Under the pieces are notes generated by a model. That model was given only the letters and a program-made list of their open reading frames with translations. It searched no databases and was not told where the DNA came from. A stretch of DNA of 64,000 bases from Paratissierella segnis (GTDB lineage Bacteria > Bacillota > Clostridia > Tissierellales > Tissierellaceae), in the NCBI RefSeq assembly GCF_014385195.1, contig NZ_JACRTG010000008.1, positions 62,001-126,000 on the forward strand, read 5' to 3'. Position numbers and translations under genes: made by a program. Shown here in pieces: positions 52,603 through 59,760 of the stretch (within the stretch, counting starts at the first letter, position 1; every line of letters starts with the position of its first letter).

Positions 52603-53497
52603 ATTGAATGTTAATTATAGCGGGGTTGATTTTAAAAATCCGGTAGTCTTGGCCTCGGGGACTTGCGGCTTCGGAACAGTATTAGATGATATATTTGATA
52701 TAGAGAAATTAGGCGGGTTATCATCTAAGGGATTAACACTGAACAAAAGATCAGGCAATGAAGGCATAAGAATATGGGAGACCTCCTCAGGAATTATGAA
52801 CAGTGTTGGATTGGAAAACCCCGGAATAGACGGATTTATTTCCGAATACTTGAGCTTTATAAATTCCAAGGATTTGGTCAATATTGTTAACCTAAGTGGA
52901 CATTCATTTGACGATTATTTTCAAGGAATCGAAAAGCTCAATGACCAAAAACTTGATATAATTGAATTGAATATATCCTGTCCCAATGTAAAAGAAGGCG
53001 GAATGAACTTTGGTATAAAAACTGAAGTTGCAAGGCAATTGGTAAGAGAGGTTAGGAGGCTTTGCAAGCATAAGCTTGTAATCAAATTGTCCCCTAATGC
53101 TGAAGATATCGTTGATTTGGCTAGGATGTGCGAAGAAGAGGGTGCAGATGGCATTTCATTGGTAAATACATTTTTGGCAATGGCAATAGATATATATAGA
53201 AAAAAGCCAATTTTCGACAATGGTTATGCGGGACTTTCCGGCCCTGCAATAAAACCAATTGCCCTTAGAATGGTTCATCAGGTATCCAAAGCAGTTCAAA
53301 TTCCGGTTATGGGACTAGGTGGAATTAGCACTTGGCAGGATGCTGTTGAATTTTTAATGGCCGGAGCCAGAGTTATCCAAGTAGGAACTGCAACATTTAC
53401 AAATCCTAAGATTGCATTGAACATTATAGATGGTCTTGAGAAATATTTAGAGTCTCAAAATTTAGAATCAGTAGAAGATATTATTGGAATATTATAA
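52595..53497 (+). CDS. pyrD: Dihydroorotate dehydrogenase, class 1B catalytic subunit
   Basis: The 300-residue FMN TIM-barrel enzyme has LASGTCGFG near 21, the substrate-binding ENPGIDGFI, the active-site loop with catalytic Cys in [11 protein letters not shown] near 124-134, GLSGPAIKP near 210 and the FMN phosphate site [20 protein letters not shown] near 238-257. Catalytic Cys and the adjacent PyrK mark the NAD-linked 1B type. In this cluster, without pyrB, pyrE and pyrF, it may run as orotate reductase. It is the last gene before a terminator. Confidence 0.95.
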   Translation: MTKLNVNYSGVDFKNPVVLASGTCGFGTVLDDIFDIEKLGGLSSKGLTLNKRSGNEGIRIWETSSGIMNSVGLENPGIDGFISEYLSFINSKDLVNIVNLSGHSFDDYFQGIEKLNDQKLDIIELNISCPNVKEGGMNFGIKTEVARQLVREVRRLCKHKLVIKLSPNAEDIVDLARMCEEEGADGISLVNTFLAMAIDIYRKKPIFDNGYAGLSGPAIKPIALRMVHQVSKAVQIPVMGLGGISTWQDAVEFLMAGARVIQVGTATFTNPKIALNIIDGLEKYLESQNLESVEDIIGIL

Positions 53498-53551
53498 ATA
53501 AAAAGAATTATACGAAGAACTAAAGGCTGGAAGCGAAAATTTAATAAAAAA

Positions 53552-53589
53552 CTCTTTTCGGTAAAAATAAAACCGGAAAGAGCTTTTTT
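53552..53589 (+). terminator. Terminator of the putative orotate operon
   Basis: CTCTTTTCGGT pairs with ACCGGAAAGAG (11 bp, one G-T) around a 9-base loop, then CTTTTTT. Confidence 0.88.
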
Positions 53590-53601
53590 ATGTATTTTAC
53601 T

Positions 53602-53853
53602 TTAATCTTTCTTATCATGTATTTTACTAAAATCTATATTATTTATAATCAATATCACCGAAAATACAATAATCAATAAAAAACCAACTAGTGATACAAT
53701 ATTAGCTAAATTCACTATAATTACACCTAAAACATGAGAACCATATCCGCCAGGAAACAATCCAAGTCTTGAGCGTTCAAATATGCCATGATTTAAAAAT
53801 GCCAATATAAAACTTCCCAAAATACAAAATGATATTCTGATATTCTTTTCCAT
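53602..53853 (-). CDS. Small membrane protein
   Basis: The 83-residue product has two hydrophobic segments (about 6-24 and 41-69) with a Gly-rich polar loop (GLFPGGYGSH) and a charged C-terminus. AAAGGAG is 9 bases before ATG 53853; TTG 53862 would be too close. The family is not recognised. It converges with the pyrD terminator and is divergent from the metal ATPase operon. Confidence 0.6.
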   Translation of the reverse strand: MEKNIRISFCILGSFILAFLNHGIFERSRLGLFPGGYGSHVLGVIIVNLANIVSLVGFLLIIVFSVILIINNIDFSKIHDKKD

Positions 53854-53998
53854 ACGTATCAACTCCTTTAAAATACCGCATCATTCTCAATGCATATTAT
53901 CTGTTATTATCTTATCATACAACCCTATGATTAACAATGAAGGGTTCAAAGAGCTTGTTTCTTCTCAGTTACAATTCACATAATAAAATTTTTAAATT

Positions 53999-54040
53999 TT
54001 GACCTAGGTCAATGTATATTAATCCAATATTCCCTATACT
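53999..54040 (+). promoter_or_regulatory. Crp/Fnr-type operator and promoter of the metal ATPase operon
   Basis: TTGACCTAGGTCAA (53999-54012) is a perfect palindrome of the TTGAC-N4-GTCAA type. A -10 TATACT lies at 54035-54040 with no -35. The palindrome centre is about 41.5 bp before the predicted start, the class II activator position. An Fnr-like regulator is encoded 2 kb downstream. Confidence 0.6.
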
Positions 54041-54073
54041 AAGATTAAGAAAATAAATATAGGAGGAATTAAA

Positions 54074-54289
54074 ATGATTACAAAAATATATCAACTGGAA
54101 ACATTGACTTGCCCAAGTTGTTCAGCAAAGATTCAAGGAATGTTAAAAAAGACCGACGGAGTAAAGGAATCAGAAGTCTTATTCAACAGTTCAAAGGTGA
54201 AGGTCACATTTGATGAAACAAAAATAGAATCTGAAACAATTAAAGGGAAAATCAACAAGCTAGGCTTTGATGTATTATCAGAAAAATAA
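54074..54289 (+). CDS. Small heavy-metal-associated (HMA) domain protein
   Basis: The 71-residue product is a single ferredoxin-like HMA domain with the metal motif LTCPSCSAKI near residues 11-20. It is of the CopZ type, but with CPSC in place of the usual MxCxxC. It may bind a soft or borderline metal in the cytoplasm and hand it to the ATPase encoded 20 bases downstream, which lacks its own N-terminal HMA domain. AGGAGG precedes the ATG. Confidence 0.88.
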   Translation: MITKIYQLETLTCPSCSAKIQGMLKKTDGVKESEVLFNSSKVKVTFDETKIESETIKGKINKLGFDVLSEK

Positions 54290-54309
54290 TTTTTAAAAGA
54301 GGGGGGTTA

Positions 54310-56199
54310 GTGATGCTTAAAATGACAAAAGGACATAGAGTTTTAATATCCGGTATATTGGTGGGGACTTCCTTTATATTAAAAGAAATTCTCGGATATG
54401 TTCCGATAACTAAAATTGTAATGATTTTATCTACGCTAATAGCCGGTGCCCCCATCTTTAAAAATGCTTACGAGGCAATTAAATACAAAATAGTTGGCAT
54501 AGATGTACTTGTTACAATTGCAGTAACGGGGGCCATGTTTATCGGTGAGTTTTGGGAAGGCGCAGCAGTGACATTTCTTTTTATGTTAGGTGATTATCTG
54601 GAGTCAAGAACTATAGAAAAAACTCGATCATCTATAAAAGAGCTCCTAGACTTAGCACCTGATACAGCCAGAGTAATAAGAGATGGGATGGAAATAGAAA
54701 TAAATCCTGATGAAGTATTGAAAGATGATTTAGTAATAGTTAAACCCGGTGAAAAGATATCAGTAGATGGAACAGTTATGGAAGGCAATGCTTATGTAAA
54801 TCAAGCAGCAATTACAGGAGAATCCATTCCTGTAAATAAAAATTTAGAAACTTCTGTTTTTTCAGGTACAATCATAGAATCAGGGTATCTAATTATAAAG
54901 GCTGATAAAGTAGGGGAAGATACTACTTTTGCAAGAATACTCCAAATGGTAGAAGAAGCTCAAGACAAAAAGGCAAACACCCAAAAATTTCTAGAGAAAT
55001 TCTCCAGATATTATACTCCCGGAATAATAATATTAGCAATAGTTTTATATTTGATAACCAAAGATATAGTATTGGCTTTAACTCTTTTAGTGATAGCTTG
55101 CCCCGGAGCATTGGTCATATCCACCCCAGTGTCAATAGTAGCGGGAATTGGTAATGGAGCAAAGCACGGAGTACTAATCAAAGGCGGAGAAATCATGGAA
55201 AAATTGGGTACGATTAAGGTTCTTGCCTTTGATAAAACCGGAACCTTAACAGTAGGAAAACCATCTATTACCCACATTGGGACAAATGACATAACAGAGA
55301 AAGAACTTTTAAGGCTTGCAGCTATAGGTGAATCCTACTCGGAACATCCATTGGGCAGAGCAATAATTCACAAAGCAGAGAAAGAAATAGGGGAAATAGA
55401 TGCCGTACCGGAAGAAGCGGAGATTATCACAGGTCAAGGATTAAAGGCTGTAATAGAAGGAAAGACCTATCTAATAGGCAATAGGAAACTATTTTCAGCA
55501 AATGGAGTAGATATAAAAGCTTGGGAAGAATATTTAAAAAAAGAAGAAGATAAAGGTCAAACATCAGTTATAGTTGGTAACACCGAGAATGTTTTGGGTA
55601 TAATCTCCATAGCCGATACCATTAGAGAAGATGCCAAAAAACTAATAACGAATTTAAAATCTCTTGGAGTCAAAAGAATAGTTATGTTGACAGGCGATAA
55701 CAAGAGGGCAGCAAAGGCAATATCGGAAGAACTGGGTATAGACGAATACTTTGCTGAACTGTTACCGGAAGATAAGGTAAGACTCCTTGGTGAACTTCAA
55801 GACAAATATGGAACAACTGCAATGGTGGGAGACGGAGTAAATGATGCGCCTGCGCTGGCATCAGCTGATTTAGGAATAGCAATAGGTGGAATGGGTACAG
55901 ATGTAGCCATGGAAACAGCGGATGTGGTATTGATGTCAGGGTCTATTAGAAAATTATCCCATGCAATAGGCTTAAGCAGAGCTACTGTCAGAAATATGAA
56001 ACAAAATATCTATTTTGCAATATTAGTTGCAGCTTTATTGTTGATGGGAGTATTAGTTAAGACCGTAAATCTATCCTTTGGTATGTTGGTTCATGAACTT
56101 AGCGTACTCATTGTTATAATCAACGCAGTAAGACTTATTTCATATGGAGAAAAGATAGGAAAAACAAATCACAAATCACAGTTCACAATGCACAATTGA
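54310..56199 (+). CDS. Heavy-metal P1B-type ATPase with CPG transport motif
   Basis: The 629-residue pump has the actuator ITGESIPV, the phosphorylation site DKTGTLT near 308, SEHPLGRAI (His of the nucleotide domain), TGDNKRAA and GDGVNDAPAL, and a terminal HELSVLIVIINAVRL helix. The intramembrane metal motif reads ACPGALVISTP, with Gly where zinc/cadmium and copper pumps have the second Cys of CPC. No N-terminal HMA domain is present; the separate HMA protein upstream may supply it. Substrate is therefore uncertain: zinc, cadmium, cobalt or iron. The last ~10 residues (after GEKIGK) are encoded by a dispersed GTGAATT-type repeat. Confidence 0.9.
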   Translation: MMLKMTKGHRVLISGILVGTSFILKEILGYVPITKIVMILSTLIAGAPIFKNAYEAIKYKIVGIDVLVTIAVTGAMFIGEFWEGAAVTFLFMLGDYLESRTIEKTRSSIKELLDLAPDTARVIRDGMEIEINPDEVLKDDLVIVKPGEKISVDGTVMEGNAYVNQAAITGESIPVNKNLETSVFSGTIIESGYLIIKADKVGEDTTFARILQMVEEAQDKKANTQKFLEKFSRYYTPGIIILAIVLYLITKDIVLALTLLVIACPGALVISTPVSIVAGIGNGAKHGVLIKGGEIMEKLGTIKVLAFDKTGTLTVGKPSITHIGTNDITEKELLRLAAIGESYSEHPLGRAIIHKAEKEIGEIDAVPEEAEIITGQGLKAVIEGKTYLIGNRKLFSANGVDIKAWEEYLKKEEDKGQTSVIVGNTENVLGIISIADTIREDAKKLITNLKSLGVKRIVMLTGDNKRAAKAISEELGIDEYFAELLPEDKVRLLGELQDKYGTTAMVGDGVNDAPALASADLGIAIGGMGTDVAMETADVVLMSGSIRKLSHAIGLSRATVRNMKQNIYFAILVAALLLMGVLVKTVNLSFGMLVHELSVLIVIINAVRLISYGEKIGKTNHKSQFTMHN

Positions 56200-56455
56200 A
56201 AGAAAAGTGAAGAGCTAAGAACTAAGAGTGAAGAGTTGTTGAGGTCGAGCTTTAGGGCCTTTAACAGAGATTCTTCACTTCGTTCCAGAATGACTCCTGC
56301 AGTGATTATACGGCATTTATATACCCGAATTTACTGCTGATGTCATCCTGAGTTTAGCAGTATAAGCACTGCCTTCGAAGGATCTCCGGTTTTAAAGATA
56401 GGTAAAAAGTAAAAGGTAAGAGGTAAGAGGTAAGAGGTAAGAGGTAAAAGATGAC
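56166..56455. repeat. Composite block of dispersed repeats
   Basis: In order: a CACAAATCACAGTTCACAATG tract (56168-56198, in parts) overlapping the end of the ATPase gene, a GTGAAGAGCTAAGAAC tract (56209-56236), GGTCGAGCTTTAGGGCC (56243-56259), a degenerate TTCTTCACTTCGTTCCAGAA module (56268-56294), a GTCATCCTGAG module (56342-56352), the 69-bp block (56358-56426) inverted at 38562-38630, and five GAGGTAA units (56414-56447). No gene is seen in the gap up to 56519. Confidence 0.85.
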
Positions 56456-56519
56456 ACTTTCTGGGTCAGTTCATTTATAGAATATTTATGGCTTTGAGGA
56501 ATTTTTAAGAGGTGAGGTT

Positions 56520-57203
56520 ATGGGGCAAAGTAATTGCATGAAAGGGAATGAGAGGAACTGTATAGAATTGGTTCCCATATTCAGCAACTTAACACAGGAA
56601 GAAATGCTGGAAGTAGCGGCTATTACAAGCCAAAAGATTCTAGAAAAGGGCGAAATGATTTATAGAGCCGGAGAAAAACTAGACAGACTTTATGTAATTC
56701 ACAGTGGAAAAGTAAAGATTGCAAGACTCAATGATAGCGGTAAAGAACAAGTTATCAGAATTCTAGGGCAAGGGGATTTTCTGGGAGAATTATCTCTATT
56801 TAGTCCCACGCCAATGACCGATTTTGGAGAGACATTGGAAAAGACCACCATGTGCATGATTGATGGAGCTCAGCTCAAATCGCTGATGTTAAAGTTTCCG
56901 GGGGTAGCCTTTAAGGTAATGGAAGAATTAAGCAGTAGGCTGGAAAAGGTTGAGAACTTAGTTGAAGATATCAGCCTTAATTCTGTAGAAAAAAGATTGG
57001 CAAATACACTCTTAAAGATGTCAAATGATAATAACGAAGTAGTACTAAAGATGAGCAAGAAGGATTTAGCATCCTATATTGGGATGAGTCAGGAGACGTT
57101 GAGTCGCAAGCTGTCATATTTTCAGGAAATAGGGCTAATTAAGCTTGTAGGGCATAGAAGGATAATATTGTTGGATAGAGAGGGTTTATCCGATTTTTAT
57201 TAA
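56520..57203 (+). CDS. Crp/Fnr-family transcriptional regulator
   Basis: The 227-residue product has a cyclic-nucleotide-binding fold (GEMIYRAGEKLDRLYVIHSG near 42-61, QGDFLGELSLF near 84) and a Crp-type helix-turn-helix. The recognition helix is in GMSQETLSRKLSYF, where Glu-x2-Ser-Arg matches FNR, which reads TTGA(T/C) half-sites. Two Cys occur near the N-terminus (6 and 14) and one near 112; there is no four-Cys FNR cluster. The regulator probably binds TTGACCTAGGTCAA upstream of the metal ATPase operon. A flavodiiron protein gene follows, so redox, oxygen or NO sensing is plausible. Confidence 0.92.
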   Translation: MGQSNCMKGNERNCIELVPIFSNLTQEEMLEVAAITSQKILEKGEMIYRAGEKLDRLYVIHSGKVKIARLNDSGKEQVIRILGQGDFLGELSLFSPTPMTDFGETLEKTTMCMIDGAQLKSLMLKFPGVAFKVMEELSSRLEKVENLVEDISLNSVEKRLANTLLKMSNDNNEVVLKMSKKDLASYIGMSQETLSRKLSYFQEIGLIKLVGHRRIILLDREGLSDFY

Positions 57204-57314
57204 TCGTTATTTAGCAAGATTTCAGAGAGCAGTATTTTTCATTCTGGATATAACTTTATATTTAGAATAATAAGAATGATTAATATAAAATATTGAACTT
57301 TAGGGGGTATATTT

Positions 57315-58502
57315 ATGAGTTTTAAAATTACGGATAAAGTAACTTGGGTTGGGAAAATTGACTGGGAGTTGAGACATTTCCATGGAGATGAGTATTCAAC
57401 GGATAGAGGCTCTTCATACAATTCTTATCTGATTAAAGATGAAAAAACAGTTCTGGTAGATACCGTGTGGCAACCCTTTGGTCAAGAATTCATAGCAAAT
57501 CTAAAAAAAGAAATAGACCTAAATGAAATTGACTATATAATAGCCCAACATAGTGAAGTTGACCATAGCGGTGCACTGCCTTTACTATTGAAGGAAATCC
57601 CGGGAACTCCGGTTTACTGTACATCCAATGGTAAAAAAATACTTCAAGGGCATTACCATGAAGATTGGAATTTTGTAGAGGTAAAGACAGGGGATACACT
57701 GGATATTGGAAAGTCTACACTTACATTTGTAGAAGCCAGAATGTTGCATTGGCCTGATAGCATGATGACCTATATGAGCGGAGAAAATATATTGTTTAGC
57801 AACGACGCCTTCGGTCAGCACTTAGCGTCAGAATTGATGTACAATGATTTAGTAGATCAATGTGAACTGTTTGAAGAAGCTATAAAATACTATGCAAATA
57901 TACTTACCCCATTTAGTACATTAGTAACTAGGAAGATTGAAGAAATACTCAAACTCAAATTACCATTAAATATGATAGCAACATCTCATGGTGTAATATG
58001 GAGAGATAATCCTGTACAAATAGTTGAGAAATATTTAAAATGGGCAGATGCTTATCAAGAGGATCAAATTACATTAGTATATGATACGATGTGGAATGGC
58101 ACCAGAAGAATGGCAGAGGCAATAGCGGAAGGAATAAAATCTGCAGACCATAATGCTACGGTCAAATTATATAATGCAGCCCATACTGATAAAAACGATA
58201 TAATCACAGAATTGTTCAGATCTAAAGCATTTCTGTTTGGGTCGTCAACAGTAAACAAGGGGATAATGAATGCAACAGGCGGTCTTCTCGAAATGCTTAG
58301 GGGATTAGGGCTTAAAGACAAAAAAGCAGCTGCATTCGGCTCCTATGGTTGGTCAGGTGAAAGCGTAGATATTATAGAACAAAAGCTTAAGGATGCAAAA
58401 TTTGAGATAGTGAAAGATGGAATTAAGGTACTATGGAATCCGGATGAAGATGCATTGAAAGAGTGCTTTGAATTTGGAAAGAGCTTTGCAGAAAAGTTAT
58501 AA
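57315..58502 (+). CDS. Flavodiiron protein (FprA/A-type flavoprotein)
   Basis: The 395-residue enzyme has an N-terminal beta-lactamase-fold diiron domain with HSEVDHSG near 79-86 (His-x-Glu-x-Asp-His ligands), a His in MLHWPDSM, an Asp in NDAFGQH and a His in ATSHGVIW, and a C-terminal flavodoxin domain (YDTMWNGTRRMAEAIAEG near 256, GSYGWSGES near 342). It reduces oxygen to water and/or NO to N2O in anaerobes. GGGGG is 8 bases before the ATG. It lies next to an Fnr-like regulator that may control it. Confidence 0.94.
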   Translation: MSFKITDKVTWVGKIDWELRHFHGDEYSTDRGSSYNSYLIKDEKTVLVDTVWQPFGQEFIANLKKEIDLNEIDYIIAQHSEVDHSGALPLLLKEIPGTPVYCTSNGKKILQGHYHEDWNFVEVKTGDTLDIGKSTLTFVEARMLHWPDSMMTYMSGENILFSNDAFGQHLASELMYNDLVDQCELFEEAIKYYANILTPFSTLVTRKIEEILKLKLPLNMIATSHGVIWRDNPVQIVEKYLKWADAYQEDQITLVYDTMWNGTRRMAEAIAEGIKSADHNATVKLYNAAHTDKNDIITELFRSKAFLFGSSTVNKGIMNATGGLLEMLRGLGLKDKKAAAFGSYGWSGESVDIIEQKLKDAKFEIVKDGIKVLWNPDEDALKECFEFGKSFAEKL

Positions 58503-58505
58503 TAG

Positions 58506-58537
58506 GCGAGGGGTCATATCCCTTGCTTTTGTTTTTT
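58506..58537 (+). terminator. Terminator after the flavodiiron gene
   Basis: GCGAGGG / CCCTTGC (7 bp, one G-T) with a 7-base loop, followed by a T-rich tract. Confidence 0.8.
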
Positions 58538-58544
58538 AAATAAA

Positions 58545-58558
58545 TGTATTCGGTTGCA
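58545..58558. promoter_or_regulatory. Upstream LacI-type operator
   Basis: TGTATTCGGTTGCA shares CGGTTGCAAT with the operator 83 bp downstream. It is a weaker cre-like match. Confidence 0.5.
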
Positions 58559-58627
58559 ATAAGATTATAATAATATATCTAATTATACCATTGTATATTA
58601 ACTATACATAATAATATTATTAAAAAA

Positions 58628-58665
58628 TGAAAACGGTTGCAATTTATCTTTATAGATGATATTAT
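58628..58665 (+). promoter_or_regulatory. Promoter of the sugar ABC operon with overlapping operator
   Basis: TGAAAACGGTTGCA (58628-58641) fits the CcpA cre consensus and is also a plausible site for the LacI-family regulator encoded at the end of the operon. It overlaps the -35 TTGCAA (58637-58642). A 17-base spacer leads to TATTAT (58660-58665). Confidence 0.6.
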
Positions 58666-58713
58666 ATATTTAATGGAGATTAAATATCCTAAAAAATATA
58701 AGGGGGCAGCCAA

Positions 58714-59673
58714 ATGAAAAAGAGGTATATAAGTATAGTACTTGTATTAGCATTACTGACAGTTGTTTTTACTGGATGTTCTAAAAATACCACTTCAACT
58801 TCAAATGGAGGAAAGAGTTTCAAAATTGGCTACAGCTGTAACAACTTCAATGACACATTTCAAACATACATAGTGGATGCAGCTAAGGCTTATGTTAATG
58901 ACAACCCGGAATTGTCCATTGATGTCCAAGATGCACAAGAAGATGTTATCAAACAGCAGGACCAAATCAATGCTTTTATTGAACAAGGAGTTGATGCTCT
59001 AGTAGTAGTACCAGTAGATACCAGTGCAATGGATCCTATTACAGAAGCAGCAAAAAAGGAAAACATACCATTAGTATATGTAAACAGAAATCCATTTGGT
59101 GAAGATACAGTTCCTGAAAACGTTTACTATGTTGGATCCCAGGAAATAATTGCGGGTCAGCTTCAAATGGAGTTTGTTGGTGAGGAGCTTGGCGGCAAAG
59201 GAAATGTAGCGATATTAGTGGGTATTCTTAGTAATGAGGGAGCAGTAAAACGTACGGAAGGCAATGAATCTATAATCGAAGAGAAATATCCGGATATTAA
59301 AGTTTTGGCTAAAGAATCAGGAAACTGGCAACGAGATCAAGGTTTAACGATAACAGAAAACTGGCTAACGGCATATGGAAATGATCTAAATGCAATTCTT
59401 TCAAATAACGATGAAATGGCATTAGGAGCATTAAAAGCTTCTCGAGATGCAGGGCGTGATGACATAATAATAGTAGGAGTAGATGCAATACCTGATGCAC
59501 TTGCTTCCATAGAAGAAGGAGGATTAACAGCTACCGTGCTTCAAGACGCAGTTGGTCAAGGGAAAGGAGCTCTTGAGGCTGCACACAAGGCTTTAAAAGG
59601 AGAATCTCAGGATAGCATTAATTGGGTACCGTTTAAGCTTATAACTACTGACAATTTAGATGAATATAAGTAA
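58714..59673 (+). CDS. Sugar ABC transporter substrate-binding lipoprotein (RbsB type)
   Basis: The 319-residue product has a lipoprotein signal with lipobox FTGC (Cys22) and a type I periplasmic-binding fold: FKIGYSCNNFNDTFQTYIVD near 36-55, FIEQGVDALVVVPVDTSAMD near 89-108, ILSNNDEMALGALKASRDAG near 227-246 and a final VDAIPDALASI segment. It resembles ribose/galactose-binding proteins. The exact sugar is unknown; the downstream Gfo/Idh/MocA dehydrogenase hints at inositol or a related polyol. It is the first gene of the ABC operon and is followed by a large intergenic hairpin. Confidence 0.9.
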   Translation: MKKRYISIVLVLALLTVVFTGCSKNTTSTSNGGKSFKIGYSCNNFNDTFQTYIVDAAKAYVNDNPELSIDVQDAQEDVIKQQDQINAFIEQGVDALVVVPVDTSAMDPITEAAKKENIPLVYVNRNPFGEDTVPENVYYVGSQEIIAGQLQMEFVGEELGGKGNVAILVGILSNEGAVKRTEGNESIIEEKYPDIKVLAKESGNWQRDQGLTITENWLTAYGNDLNAILSNNDEMALGALKASRDAGRDDIIIVGVDAIPDALASIEEGGLTATVLQDAVGQGKGALEAAHKALKGESQDSINWVPFKLITTDNLDEYK

Positions 59674-59684
59674 TTAAGCTATAA

Positions 59685-59720
59685 ATCTAGTAGTCACTTT
59701 AGTTAAAGTGACTACTAGAT
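59685..59720 (+). repeat. Intergenic hairpin between binding protein and ATPase genes
   Basis: A 16-bp perfect stem (ATCTAGTAGTCACTTT and complement) with an AGTT loop and no T tract. Hairpins at this place commonly protect the highly expressed binding-protein mRNA or reduce read-through. Confidence 0.75.
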
Positions 59721-59760
59721 AAATTTGTAATATATGGGATTACATGGAGAGTGGGTTAAT

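Noticed and set aside
48940..53497. Reading pyrC-pyrK-pyrD as an ordinary pyrimidine biosynthesis operon
   Set aside because: pyrB, pyrE, pyrF and the usual attenuator are missing, while a carbamoyl-amino-acid hydrolase that would destroy the biosynthetic intermediate and a symporter are in the same operon.
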